Shown here: piece by piece, positions 54,901 through 63,831 of the stretch | Numbering within the stretch: position 1 is the stretch's first letter | Layout: each line of letters begins with the position of its first letter | Source: Erythrobacter sp. | GTDB taxonomy: Bacteria; Pseudomonadota; Alphaproteobacteria; Sphingomonadales; Sphingomonadaceae | NCBI RefSeq assembly: GCF_011765465.1 | Contig: NZ_CP050265.1 | Location: 1,798,001-1,862,000, forward strand | Length of the DNA: 64,000 nucleotides | Direction of reading: 5' to 3' | Made by a program: the position numbers and the translations under genes | Notes under the pieces: generated by a model | Told to the model about the DNA's origin: nothing | The model's input: the letters and a program-made list of their open reading frames with translations, nothing else | Database searches by the model: none

Positions 54901-56157
54901 ATGGATCATTTCGCTTACAAGGCCGGCGTCCTGCACGCCGAGGACATTCCCCTGCCACGCATCGCCGAGGAAGTGGGAACCCCCGTCTACGTCTATTCGC
55001 GCGCGACGCTGGAGCGCCACGCGCGTGTCTTCCGCGAGGCGCTGGACGGCGTGCCGGACAAGCTGATCGCCTTCGCGGTCAAGGCCAATCCCAACCTCGC
55101 CGTGCTCAAGGTGCTGAAGGGACAGGGGTACGGCGCGGACGTGGTTTCGGTGGGCGAGATGCGGCGCGCGCTGGCGGCAGGGATTGCGCCGGAAAAGATC
55201 GTGTTCTCCGGCGTGGGCAAGACCGCAGCCGAGCTCGCCGCCGGGCTGGAAGCCGGGATCGGCCAGTTCAACATCGAAAGTGCCGAGGAAGGCGAGGAGC
55301 TCGCCGCGATCGCTGCCGGGATGGGGCGGACCGCGCGCTGCGCGCTGCGGGTGAACCCCGATGTCGATGCGGGCACGCACGACAAGATTTCGACCGGCAA
55401 GGCCGACAACAAGTTCGGCGTACCGATCGACGAGGCGGGGCAGATCTTCGGCCAGCTCGCCGGGCAGCCGGGCGTCGAGATGCGTGGGATCGCGGTGCAT
55501 ATCGGGAGCCAGCTCGCCGACCTCGCCCCGCTCGAGCGGGCCTTCGGCAAGCTCGGCGAACTCGTCGGCGCGCTGCGCGGGGCGGGGCACACCATCACCC
55601 ATGTCGATCTCGGCGGCGGATTGGGCGTGCCCTATCGCCGGGGCGAGGAATTGCCGAGCCCGGCGGAATACGGCGAAATGGTCGCGCGGGTGACGAAGGA
55701 CTGGGGCGTGACCCTGATCTTCGAGCCCGGACGGGTGATCGCGGGCAATGCCGGCGTGCTGCTGACCCGCGTGGTGCGGGTGAAGCGCGGGCTCAACCAT
55801 CCCTTCGTCATCGTCGACGCGGCGATGAACGACCTTGCGCGCCCGGCGCTCTACGGCGCCTATCATGATTTCGTCGCAGTCGAACCTTCGGGCGAGCACA
55901 CGACCGCGAATATCGTCGGGCCGATCTGCGAGACGGGCGACACCTTCGCCATGGGCCGCGAATGCGACAAGCTGGCGGCGGGCGAGCTTGCCGTGTTCCG
56001 CACCGCGGGAGCCTATGGCGCGACCATGGCCTCGTCCTACAATTCGCGTGGCTTCGTCGCCGAAGTGCTGGTCGACGGCGACCGCTACGCCGTGGTCGCC
56101 GACCGGATCGAGGCCGGCGCGATCATGGATGCCGAGCGCGTCCCCGAATGGCTCTGA
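54901..56157 (+). CDS. lysA: Diaminopimelate decarboxylase
   Basis: A 418-residue fold-type III PLP enzyme that makes lysine from meso-diaminopimelate. The PLP lysine is in IAFAVKANPNLAVLK, the phosphate loop in HVDLGGGLGVPYR, and the substrate motif EPGRVIAGNAGVLLT. The C-terminal CETGDTFAMGRECDKL carries the active-site Cys of the other subunit. It starts 15 bases after the small lipoprotein gene and is followed by the siroheme-synthase-like gene. Confidence 0.95.
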   Translation: MDHFAYKAGVLHAEDIPLPRIAEEVGTPVYVYSRATLERHARVFREALDGVPDKLIAFAVKANPNLAVLKVLKGQGYGADVVSVGEMRRALAAGIAPEKIVFSGVGKTAAELAAGLEAGIGQFNIESAEEGEELAAIAAGMGRTARCALRVNPDVDAGTHDKISTGKADNKFGVPIDEAGQIFGQLAGQPGVEMRGIAVHIGSQLADLAPLERAFGKLGELVGALRGAGHTITHVDLGGGLGVPYRRGEELPSPAEYGEMVARVTKDWGVTLIFEPGRVIAGNAGVLLTRVVRVKRGLNHPFVIVDAAMNDLARPALYGAYHDFVAVEPSGEHTTANIVGPICETGDTFAMGRECDKLAAGELAVFRTAGAYGATMASSYNSRGFVAEVLVDGDRYAVVADRIEAGAIMDAERVPEWL

Positions 56158-56172
56158 ACCACGCCCGCCGAG

Positions 56173-57018
56173 ATGGCTGAACTCGCCAGCCTCCCCCTGT
56201 TCCACCGGATCGCCGGGCAGCAGGTGCTGGTGCTGGGCGAGGGACCGGCTGCCGAACCCAAGCGCCGCCTCGTCGAACGCGCGGGCGGAATCGTCGTCGA
56301 CGACATCCAGCGCGCGATCGACGAAGGCGTTCGCATCGCCTTCATCGCCTTCGAGGACGCGAAGGCCTGCGAAACGGCGGCGATCAACCTGCGCTGTGCC
56401 GGGATGATCGTGAACGTCGTCGACCGGCCCGACCTGTGCGATTTCACCACCCCGAGCGTGCTCGACCGCAACCCGGTGCTGATCGCGGTCGGAACCGGGG
56501 GGGCGTCTGCGGGGCTCGCCAAGCACGTGCGCCTGCGCTTGGAGCGGCTGCTCCCCTTTACGCTCGGCAAGCTGGCCGACGCGCTTTACGCGGCGCGCGG
56601 AAAGCTGCGCGAGCGCTTTCCCGATGGAACGGAGCGCCGCCGCGCGATCGACGCGGCCCTGCGCGAGGGCGGCGCGCTCGACCCGCTCGACCCGTCATCG
56701 CATGAGCGCGTCGGCGACTGGCTGGAGCGAGGCGACCGCCCTGCGATGCCCGAGGCGGTCGAATTCGCCATATCCAGCGACGATCCGGAGGATCTCACCG
56801 TGAAGCAGGCGCGAATGCTCGGCGAGGCGGATGTCGTGTGCGCCGAGCCCGGCGTTGCGCCGGCCATTCTCGCCCGCGCCCGCGCCGATGCGGAGCGCCT
56901 CGCCTGCGACGGGATGTCCTGCCGAAGTGCGGGCCTGACCCGCTGCCAAAGACTATGCGCACAGGGCGAGAACCCCGGCCTGACCGTGATCCTGCGCCGC
57001 GAGCGCGCGGCGGACTAG
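56173..57018 (+). CDS. Siroheme synthase-like precorrin-2 dehydrogenase/ferrochelatase with vestigial C-terminal domain
   Basis: A 281-residue protein. The N-terminal half matches the NAD-dependent precorrin-2 dehydrogenase/sirohydrochlorin ferrochelatase part of CysG: QQVLVLGEGPAAEPKRRLVE, IVNVVDRPDLCDFTTPSVL and VGTGGASAGLAKHVRLRLE. The last 90 residues begin like the uroporphyrinogen methyltransferase domain (DPEDLTVKQARMLGEADVV, EPGVAPAILARARADAERLA), but this domain normally spans about 240 residues and most of it is missing. The C-terminus is Cys-rich. A separate CobA elsewhere would be needed. Its stop shares CTAG with the convergent regulator. Confidence 0.8.
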   Translation: MAELASLPLFHRIAGQQVLVLGEGPAAEPKRRLVERAGGIVVDDIQRAIDEGVRIAFIAFEDAKACETAAINLRCAGMIVNVVDRPDLCDFTTPSVLDRNPVLIAVGTGGASAGLAKHVRLRLERLLPFTLGKLADALYAARGKLRERFPDGTERRRAIDAALREGGALDPLDPSSHERVGDWLERGDRPAMPEAVEFAISSDDPEDLTVKQARMLGEADVVCAEPGVAPAILARARADAERLACDGMSCRSAGLTRCQRLCAQGENPGLTVILRRERAAD

Positions 57019-57998
57019 GCCGCCTGCGCGAGCGGCACCTCGACCTCGGCGAAATAGCGGGACATCGCCTCGAGCGAACTATCCGACAATGCGATGAAGG
57101 CGCGGCGACGGTCGGTCTCGTCCGCGATGCGGCGGAATATCCCGGTATCGACCATCTGCTTCAGCCAGCGCAGCGCGGTCGTCGCGGGAACCCCGGCCGC
57201 GATGCACAGCGAGGTGACGGACACCTGCTGCCCTTCGCCATGCGCGGCGGTGAGGTCGAGCAGCATATCCCATGCCGGATCGGCGAACAGGGCGCTGTCG
57301 AAAAAGCGGCCGCGCGCCTGTCGGCTGGCGATGATCTTGCGCACCATGCGCGGGTCGGGCAGCGGCGGCTTCTTCGAATCGTAAAGCAGCGCCGGGCTGG
57401 AGGGCTGGCGCGCGGCCCTGTCCGGAAGAGATTGCGAAGGCCGCACGGCCTGTTCGTGCGGAGCGGCGAGCGGGGCGCTGCCCGAAAGACCTTCGAGTTT
57501 GTTCGCGATCGCTTCGACCTGCTGCGACAGGCGCAGCAGGCTCAGGCGGTCTTCTTCCGTCATTTCGCGCACCCGCGGGTCGGCGATTTCCGCCATCACA
57601 CGCCCGACCGCGACAATCCGGTCCGCCCGGCTGGGCGAAACGAGAATCTGCGGTTCGCTCTGGTCAAGCGCGGCGAAGACATCGTCGAGCGCTTCCATCG
57701 AGGTCGAGACGACCAGCCGCGCCCCGGACTGCGCCACCCGCATATCGAGCCGGGCGAGCGCGGCGAGATGCGGCGCTTCGAGCACGGGGCACTCGACCAG
57801 CACGACATCGCCCATCAGCGTGATCGGCCCGTCGATCAGCGCGTCCAGCGTGCCTCCGTCGACCGAGCGGAAGCCCGCCCCGGCAAGATCGCCGAGCATT
57901 TCGTCGCGCCGGGATGCAACGTCGGCGAAGACGGCGATGCGGGAGGGAAGTCCGGCGGCATCTTCCGCCAGGTCGTAGGTGAAATCACTCGCGCTCAT
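57015..57998 (-). CDS. MarR-like regulator with an N-terminal Rossmann/receiver-like domain
   Basis: A 327-residue protein. The N-terminal 120 residues (SRIAVFADVASRRDEML, VVLVECPVLEAPHLAALARL, GARLVVSTSMEALDDVF) look like a receiver-type alpha/beta fold without the phospho-Asp pattern. A linker with EEDRLSLLRLSQQVEAIANK follows, and the C-terminus is a winged helix (VTSLCIAAGVPATTALRWLK, IFRRIADETDRRRAFI) of the MarR type. It is not part of a two-component pair here. Its stop overlaps the siroheme gene's stop tail-to-tail in the palindrome CTAG. Confidence 0.8.
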   Translation of the reverse strand: MSASDFTYDLAEDAAGLPSRIAVFADVASRRDEMLGDLAGAGFRSVDGGTLDALIDGPITLMGDVVLVECPVLEAPHLAALARLDMRVAQSGARLVVSTSMEALDDVFAALDQSEPQILVSPSRADRIVAVGRVMAEIADPRVREMTEEDRLSLLRLSQQVEAIANKLEGLSGSAPLAAPHEQAVRPSQSLPDRAARQPSSPALLYDSKKPPLPDPRMVRKIIASRQARGRFFDSALFADPAWDMLLDLTAAHGEGQQVSVTSLCIAAGVPATTALRWLKQMVDTGIFRRIADETDRRRAFIALSDSSLEAMSRYFAEVEVPLAQAA

Positions 57999-58091
57999 CG
58001 AATCGCCCCTTTCGCTTTAGTGAACGAAGGTAGAACAAAGGGCGATCATGTCAAGTCCAGCAACCGTCCGACCCCCTGGACGCGGGGGCGC

Positions 58092-58661
58092 TCAGGGGCG
58101 GATTTCGATGGTTGTCCCGTCGGGGACAAGCCGCCACAATTCCTCGATTTCGGCGTTGGAAACCGCGATGCAGCCGTCGGTCCAGTCGCCCGGAAGCGGC
58201 GGGCCGGGATAGCCGTTCGGCTGACCGTGAATGAAGATGTCGCCCCCCGGCGAACGCCCGAAGCGCGCGGCATAGGCGCGGTCGCGCGCGTTGGGATAGG
58301 AGATGCGCAAGGAAAGGTGATAGCGGCTGTTCGGATTGCGCCAATCGATCGTGTAGATCCCTTCGGGCGTGCGTTCGTCGCCTTCGAAACGTTTGTGCCC
58401 GGTGGGCGCGTCACCGAAGGCGAGCCCGCGATAGGCGCGGATCGGCTCGCCCTTGCTGTAGGCGACCATCAGCCGCTCCGACTTGTCGACAAGCAGGTAG
58501 TCGGCAACCAGTCTGCGGCCCGAAGGCAATTCGCGCGAGGCCGGGGGCCTCGTCTTCGAAATGCCTTCGCCCGGAGCGCGCACCACCTCTTCGGGCGGGC
58601 CCGCGCAGGCTGCGAGGACGAGGCAAAGGAAGGCGGCGAGGAGGCGGGCCATCGGGTGCAT
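58092..58661 (-). CDS. L,D-transpeptidase lipoprotein
   Basis: A 189-residue YkuD-domain protein. The lipobox LAAC is at residue 19, so it is probably anchored. The catalytic motif FIHGQPNG ... WTDGCIAVSN has the essential Cys; SxGC is replaced by TDGC. It may cross-link peptidoglycan or attach proteins to it. It follows purA on the same strand after 58 bases. Confidence 0.88.
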   Translation of the reverse strand: MHPMARLLAAFLCLVLAACAGPPEEVVRAPGEGISKTRPPASRELPSGRRLVADYLLVDKSERLMVAYSKGEPIRAYRGLAFGDAPTGHKRFEGDERTPEGIYTIDWRNPNSRYHLSLRISYPNARDRAYAARFGRSPGGDIFIHGQPNGYPGPPLPGDWTDGCIAVSNAEIEELWRLVPDGTTIEIRP

Positions 58662-58719
58662 AGCATACAGCCGCGCACCTTACCCGGCAATTGCACCGCT
58701 TCTCCGGCGCGCCCCCGCC

Positions 58720-60009
58720 TCAGTCCTCGAACGGGTCGCGCATCAGGATCGTGTCGTCGCGCTCCGGCGAGGTCGAAACCAGCGCGACGGGGCATTCGAT
58801 CAGTTCCTGGATCCGCTGGATGTACTTGACCGCATTGGCGGGAAGGTCGGCAAAGCTGCGCGCGCCCGCGGTCGATTCCTTCCAGCCGTCCATTTCCTCG
58901 TAGATCGGCTCGACCGCCGCCTGGTCGCCGGCATGGCTGGGAAGGTAGTCGTAGACATTGCCGCGCAGGCGGTAGCCGGTGCAGATCTTCACCTTGTCGA
59001 GCCCGTCGAGCACGTCGATCTTCGTGAGAGCGATGCCGGTCACGCCGGAAATCGCGCAGGTCTGGCGCACCAGCACCGCGTCGAACCAGCCGACGCGCCG
59101 CTGGCGGCCGGTCACGGTGCCGAATTCGTGGCCCCGCTCGCCCAGCCGCTTGCCCGTGTCGTCGTCGAGCTCGGTCGGGAAAGGGCCGGAGCCGACGCGG
59201 GTGGTGTAAGCCTTGACGATGCCGAGTACGAATCCGGTCGCGTTCGGCCCCAGCCCGCTGCCGCTCGCCGCGGTGCCACTCACCGTATTGGAGCTGGTGA
59301 CAAAGGGATAGGTGCCGTGGTCCACATCGAGCAGCACGCCCTGCGCGCCCTCGAACAGGACCTTGGCCCCGGCCTTGCGGATCTTCTTCAGCCGCTTCCA
59401 CACCGGCTGGGCGAAGCGCAGGACGAAGGGGGCGACATCGCGCAGTTCGGAAAGCAGTGCGGCGCGGTCCACCGGAGGCTGGTCGAACCCGGCCCGCAGA
59501 GCGTCATGGTGCGCGCACAGGCGGTCTAGCTGCGGCTCCAGCGTGTCGAGATGGGCGAGGTCGCACACCCGGATCGCGCGCCGTCCCACCTTGTCCTCGT
59601 AAGCCGGGCCGATCCCGCGCCCGGTGGTCCCGATCTTGCCCTTGCCCGCCGCACCTTCGCGCAGCGCGTCGAGATCGCGGTGGAGCGGCAGGATCAGCGG
59701 GCAGTTGTCGGCAATGGCGAGGTTGTCGTCATTGATCGCAACGCCCTGCTTTTCAAGCTTTTCGACCTCGTCCCGCAGCGCCCAGGGGTCGAGCACCACG
59801 CCATTGCCGATGAGACTCATCGTACCCGAGACGATGCCGGACGGCAGCAGCGAAAGCTTGTAGGTCGTCCCGTCGATGACGAGCGTGTGGCCGGCATTGT
59901 GCCCGCCCTGAAAGCGCACCACGGCATCGGCGCGGCTCGCCAGCCAGTCGACGATCTTGCCCTTGCCCTCATCGCCCCACTGGGCGCCGATCACGGTGAC
60001 GTTGGCCAT
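58720..60009 (-). CDS. purA: Adenylosuccinate synthetase
   Basis: A 429-residue enzyme converting IMP to adenylosuccinate in AMP synthesis. Signature sequences are [65 protein letters not shown] and GAYTTR-type loop ([16 protein letters not shown]). In many alphaproteobacteria purA is near hisZ and serA; here about 2.2 kb with an esterase, a lower-GC hypothetical gene and ridA separate them. Confidence 0.96.
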   Translation of the reverse strand: MANVTVIGAQWGDEGKGKIVDWLASRADAVVRFQGGHNAGHTLVIDGTTYKLSLLPSGIVSGTMSLIGNGVVLDPWALRDEVEKLEKQGVAINDDNLAIADNCPLILPLHRDLDALREGAAGKGKIGTTGRGIGPAYEDKVGRRAIRVCDLAHLDTLEPQLDRLCAHHDALRAGFDQPPVDRAALLSELRDVAPFVLRFAQPVWKRLKKIRKAGAKVLFEGAQGVLLDVDHGTYPFVTSSNTVSGTAASGSGLGPNATGFVLGIVKAYTTRVGSGPFPTELDDDTGKRLGERGHEFGTVTGRQRRVGWFDAVLVRQTCAISGVTGIALTKIDVLDGLDKVKICTGYRLRGNVYDYLPSHAGDQAAVEPIYEEMDGWKESTAGARSFADLPANAVKYIQRIQELIECPVALVSTSPERDDTILMRDPFED

Positions 60010-60199
60010 GTATGTCCCTTGTGAAAATCCTCGGACGCGGCGGCGGGGCCGCGCGCAAACCGGGCGGGGTTAGGCGCTTGGGGAGCCGAGAGCAAGCGGC
60101 ACGCGGCGAGCGGTCTTGCGCGCGTCACCCGGCTGCGCGAAGGGTCGCAGCGCGCCGCGCGTTTCCCTTCGCGAAACCATCCACGCAAAGGCTTGCCCC

Positions 60200-61255
60200 A
60201 TGAACCGACCCGTTCGCATTCTTGCCCACCTGCTCGCGGGCACACTCGCCGCGACGCCGATCCTCGCGCAGCAGCAGCGCGGGGCGGGCATATCGGAGGA
60301 TTGCCGTGAGGAACTCATCCAGCTGTGCTGGGAAGCGGGCGAAAGCGACCGCGCCGCCTTCCGCGCCTGCGTGCGCGAGAAGCGGGCCGAAATCTCCGAA
60401 AGCTGCACCGCCGAATTGCGCGAGCGGATGCGGTCGCGCGGACGCGCCGGGCCGCTCGAAACCCGGCCCGAGGGCCTGCGCCCGGCGGCGCGACCGGCGC
60501 GCAGCGTGCTCTACGGCGAGCATCCGCGCCAGCAGGTCGACGTCTACGAGCCCGAAGCCGCGGTCGACCCGCTGCCGCTGGTCCTGTTCGTCCACGGCGG
60601 CGGATGGCGGATCGGGAGCCACAAGCTGGTGCAGGTCAAGCCTGCGCATCTGAACGCGCAGGGCTATTACTTCGCCTCGACCGGATACCGGCTGGTCCCG
60701 AACGTCACCGTCGAACAGCAGGCCGAGGACATCGGCGCGGCGCTGAAGGCGCTGCGCGGACAGGCGGGCGCGATCGGGTTCGATGCGGACCGGATCGTGC
60801 TGATGGGCCACAGCGCGGGCGCGCACCTCGCCGCGCTGGTGGCGACCGATCCCAAGTATGCGGGCGAGGCGTTCGAGGCGATCCGGGGCGTCGTCCTCCT
60901 CGACGGGGCGGGCTACGACGTGAAGGCGCAGATGGCGGGGGCCGCGCCCGAGCTCTGGCAGGTCTATTACAACGCCTTCACCGCGGACGAGGCGGTGCAG
61001 GAGGCGCTGTCACCCGTCACCCATGTCGGCGGCAGGGACGCGCCGAACTGGCTCGCGCTCTACGTCGCGGACCGCGAGGCTTCCTCGGCCCAGTCCGAGG
61101 CGCTCACCCAGCGCCTGCGTGCGTCGGGCGTGGAGGCCGAGGCTGTGGCGGTCGAAGGGACCGACCACGGGCGGATGAACCGCGAGCTGGGGATGGAAGC
61201 GGGCGAAGCGCAGACGCGTGCGGTGGATGCGTTTCTGGCGCGGGTTTTTGGGTAG
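60200..61255 (+). CDS. Exported alpha/beta hydrolase with Cys-rich N-terminal segment
   Basis: A 351-residue exported esterase. After a signal peptide (ending PILAQQQR) comes a Cys-rich segment (residues about 32-75: SEDCREELIQLCWEAG, FRACVREKRAEISESC) that resembles the Cys-rich repeats of GLG1-type proteins. The hydrolase domain has the oxyanion motif FVHGGGWRIGS, the nucleophile GHSAGAHLAAL and the catalytic His in GTDHGRMN. It is of the hormone-sensitive lipase/carboxylesterase type; substrate unknown. Confidence 0.85.
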   Translation: MNRPVRILAHLLAGTLAATPILAQQQRGAGISEDCREELIQLCWEAGESDRAAFRACVREKRAEISESCTAELRERMRSRGRAGPLETRPEGLRPAARPARSVLYGEHPRQQVDVYEPEAAVDPLPLVLFVHGGGWRIGSHKLVQVKPAHLNAQGYYFASTGYRLVPNVTVEQQAEDIGAALKALRGQAGAIGFDADRIVLMGHSAGAHLAALVATDPKYAGEAFEAIRGVVLLDGAGYDVKAQMAGAAPELWQVYYNAFTADEAVQEALSPVTHVGGRDAPNWLALYVADREASSAQSEALTQRLRASGVEAEAVAVEGTDHGRMNRELGMEAGEAQTRAVDAFLARVFG

Positions 61256-61493
61256 TCTTCATTCAGCCGGATCAGGCCAGCGGTTAACGAGCTCCTTCTC
61301 CAGCCATAGGCAAGAGCACTCCTGCGGCGTTTTACTCGGCCATTATCTTCCAATCACTTGGCCAAGATAATTTGGGACGGCTGGCTCGCCTGCATCACGC
61401 TCGGGGTCAATTGTTACCTTCCCATTCACTTTGCCGATTCAGCTTTCCTTCTCGAAGCCCTGAAAAAAGAGTTTTGAAATCAAGGAGGAAATC
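61256..61493. other. Lower-GC noncoding region
   Basis: 238 bases, AT-richer than nearly all the rest of the window. It contains a hairpin with arms TTATCTTCCAA and TTGGCCAAGATAA (61343-61370, two-base bulge). AAGGAGG precedes the next gene's ATG. No ORF here is convincing. The base composition continues into the following gene. Confidence 0.5.
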
Positions 61494-62117
61494 ATGAAGA
61501 AGATTGCAATTCTCACTTCGTTGATCGGCTGTCTGACGGCTATCCCCGCCGGAGCGCAGGAAACCTATCAATGGCCTGCAACCGAAACGAGCACCGAACT
61601 TCAGAAATTCTATTTCTCTCGCGGCACGCCTGTCGAACTCCAGACGACTCACTTGATTTCGACGAAAGACTTCGAGCCGGGCGATCGGGTCTATCTCGAA
61701 GTCGCCGAACCTCTCATGTTTCGCGGACAGACTATTGTGCCCGCCGGAACGAGGGTGCGAGGCGAAGTCGCGACGGTCCAGCGCAACGGCCACTTCGGCC
61801 GCAAGGGCAAGATCGAAATCAGGCTGGTCTCAATGGTGACGCCGCACGGACCGGTCCGTGTGTCCGGCTCGGAGTATGATGAGGGCGAGAGCGGTGCGGT
61901 CGCCTCATTCGGAACCATGCTCCTGGTCTCGGGCCTCGGTTTCATCATCAAGGGGACGAGCGGCTACATCCAGCCGGGAACGCCCGTCACCGCGCGCCTC
62001 GATGAGGACCTCCAGTTCACCTACAATCCTTCGGCTCGCTCACTGGCCCGCAAAGGAGCGGAAGTTTTCCCTGACGGAACGAGGACCGCTGCCCCGGGAT
62101 TCTCCCTGAGGGACTGA
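61494..62117 (+). CDS. Hypothetical exported protein of lower GC
   Basis: A 207-residue protein with a signal peptide (ending IPAGAQETY). The central part has GDRVYLEVAEPLMFRGQTIV then PAGTRVRGEVATVQRNGHFG, reminiscent of the VirB10/TrbI-like beta repeats, and there is a glycine-rich hydrophobic stretch (FGTMLLVSGLGFIIKGTSGY). Codon use is less GC-biased than neighbours, suggesting possible acquisition. A hairpin terminator follows 50 bases later. Family not recognised with confidence. Confidence 0.7.
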   Translation: MKKIAILTSLIGCLTAIPAGAQETYQWPATETSTELQKFYFSRGTPVELQTTHLISTKDFEPGDRVYLEVAEPLMFRGQTIVPAGTRVRGEVATVQRNGHFGRKGKIEIRLVSMVTPHGPVRVSGSEYDEGESGAVASFGTMLLVSGLGFIIKGTSGYIQPGTPVTARLDEDLQFTYNPSARSLARKGAEVFPDGTRTAAPGFSLRD

Positions 62118-62166
62118 CGCAAGGCCCTTGACCGTTCGGATAATGAGGGGCGCAAAGCCCAACCAG

Positions 62167-62195
62167 CAACCCCCTCCTTTCCGAGGAGGGGGTTG
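62167..62195. terminator. Hairpin between the convergent hypothetical gene and ridA
   Basis: CAACCCCCTCCT (62167-62178) and AGGAGGGGGTTG (62184-62195) form a perfect 12-bp stem around TTCCG. It lies between convergent genes and could end transcription from both sides, though the U tract is short on either strand. Confidence 0.7.
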
Positions 62196-62228
62196 AAGGA
62201 TCTTTCACGCCAATTGAGATGACCTTTC

Positions 62229-62616
62229 TCAAACCACCGCGGTAACGTCGATCTCCACCATCAGTTCGGGCAGCGCCAGCCCCTTCACCTCGACCGTCGT
62301 ATCGGCCGGGTAAGGCGGCTTGAAATAGCGTTGCCGCGCTTCCACGATCTTCGGGAAATGCGCCATGTCGGTCATGTAGATCACGACCTTGATCACCTTG
62401 GAAAGATCGCTTCCCGCCGCGGCCAGCACGCGCTCGATATTGGCGAAGGTCTGGGCAAGCTGGGCGTCGAAATCGCCCTCGCCCACGATGCTGCCGTCCT
62501 CGGCGATGCTCGCCTGCCCGGAGCACAGCACGAGGTCGCCGACGCGCCATGCGGGCGCGATGAAATAAGGGGCGAGCGGGTCGTTCTCGACTTCGATAGG
62601 GGCGGCTTTCGGTCAT
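62229..62616 (-). pseudogene. ridA: RidA family protein with an apparent frameshift near the start
   Basis: RidA proteins destroy reactive enamines/imines from PLP enzymes. The frame from about 62602 to 62229 gives a normal RidA body: VENDPLAPYFIAPAWRVGDL, VLCSGQASIAEDG, KVVIYMTDMAHFPK and LPELMVEIDVTAVV. But no ATG opens that frame. The ATG overlapping the hisZ stop (62616, ATGA) would give the expected N-terminus only if one base (the G in ATGACCGAAAGCC) were removed; as it stands it reads out of frame. A GTG at 62531 could start a truncated protein lacking about 28 N-terminal residues. Either a real frameshift, an alternative start, or a sequencing error. Confidence 0.65.
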
Positions 62617-63743
62617 TGGATAGCTTCCAGTTCCTTCGGCGTATCGCCTTCGAGAACGTGGGTGCAACCCAGCCCCGCTGCATCCTCGCCCTCGCCCAGC
62701 TGCGCGAGCGTGCGCCAGCCCTCGGCGCGCAGCTTCGCCGCCGCGCCCGCGTCGTGGCCAAGCGGGAGGTAGACGAGCCGCCCACCGTCCGCCTCGGGCG
62801 CGACCTCGGCGAGGTGGTCGACATAGAGCGAAAAGCCTGTCGCCGCCTCCTCGCTCCCGCCGATGCGGTAAGTCCCCCCGCGCCCCGCCGCGCCGCGCAG
62901 GGCCTCGGCATAGAGCGTGAAGCCGAACCAGCTCTGGTATTCGAAGCCATATCGCTCGGTCGGGTCGAGCGTCAGGCGCACGTCGGGCCCGTGCGCCGCC
63001 TTGACCCGCGCGGCGATCGCTTCCAACCCGTCGAGCCGCGTCGCGAGCGCCCCGCCCGCATCATATTCGCGCAGGTCCGCGAGCGCGCTGTCGAACGGCC
63101 CGGCGGCATAGAGCAGCGGGAGATAGGCTTCGCCGCCTGCATCCTTCAAACCCCCTGCGTCCTTGGTATCGAGCTCGCGCCGCACCGCCTCTATATGCTC
63201 CGGGTCGCTGTCACCGTCGCGCGCGACGAGCGTGTCGACGAGGTCGGGCAGAGTGAAATCGACGCTGATGCCGGTCAGCCCGGCGGCCTTGAGCGCCTCG
63301 ACCGCGACCATCACGATCTCGCTCGCCGCAGCGACCGTATCCGCGCCGATCAGCTCCGCGCCCAGTTGCAGCCTCTCGCGCGCCGGGTCGAGCTGGCTTG
63401 CGCGGATGAGCGCCGTGTCGCCGCAATAGGCGAGGCGAAGCGGGCGTGGGCAGCGCCTCATGCTGGTCGCCGCGATGCGTCCCACCTGCGGGGTGATGTC
63501 GGACCGCAGGGCGAGTGTCCGAAGGCTCGCCGGGTCGACGAAGCGGAACATGGCCTGCGTGCGAAGCCCGCGCATCCGGCTCGCCAGCGAGCGCTCGAAT
63601 TCGAGCAGCGGCGGGCGCACCCGCTCGTAGCCATGCGCATGGAGCACGTCGAGGCAGGCGCGCATCGCATTGGTGATGCGCGCGGCGGACAAGGGCAGGC
63701 GGTCCTCGAGCCCCTCGGGCAGCAGGTCGGTCGGTCGGGTCAT
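62613..63743 (-). CDS. hisZ: ATP phosphoribosyltransferase regulatory subunit HisZ
   Basis: A 376-residue histidyl-tRNA synthetase paralogue that, with a short HisG, forms the first enzyme of histidine synthesis. It keeps class II synthetase motifs: RPPLLEFERSLASRM, FRFVDPASLRTLALRSDITP and GGTYRIGGSEEAATGFSLYV. ATG 63743 starts MTRPTDLLPEGL. Its stop overlaps the former start of ridA (ATGA), so the two were translationally coupled. hisG is not in this window. Confidence 0.92.
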   Translation of the reverse strand: MTRPTDLLPEGLEDRLPLSAARITNAMRACLDVLHAHGYERVRPPLLEFERSLASRMRGLRTQAMFRFVDPASLRTLALRSDITPQVGRIAATSMRRCPRPLRLAYCGDTALIRASQLDPARERLQLGAELIGADTVAAASEIVMVAVEALKAAGLTGISVDFTLPDLVDTLVARDGDSDPEHIEAVRRELDTKDAGGLKDAGGEAYLPLLYAAGPFDSALADLREYDAGGALATRLDGLEAIAARVKAAHGPDVRLTLDPTERYGFEYQSWFGFTLYAEALRGAAGRGGTYRIGGSEEAATGFSLYVDHLAEVAPEADGGRLVYLPLGHDAGAAAKLRAEGWRTLAQLGEGEDAAGLGCTHVLEGDTPKELEAIQ

Positions 63744-63759
63744 GATGGCGCAGGCGCTA

Positions 63760-63802
63760 AAAGGAAAACGGCCCCCCGGCAAGCATTCGCGCCGGGGGGC
63801 CG
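63760..63802 (-). terminator. Intrinsic terminator of serA
   Basis: On the minus strand a perfect 12-bp stem (CGGCCCCCCGGC at 63769-63780 and GCCGGGGGGCCG at 63791-63802) with a ten-base loop is followed by GTTTTCCTTTT. It lies between the serA stop and the hisZ start. Confidence 0.9.
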
Positions 63803-63831
63803 CCGGATGGTCTCGCGTTGGAGGCGTAGGA

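Noticed and set aside
62017..62667. An alternative 216-codon frame over ridA
   Set aside because: Starts at the hisZ-overlapping ATG but its Arg-rich product matches nothing, while the other frame gives a clear RidA.
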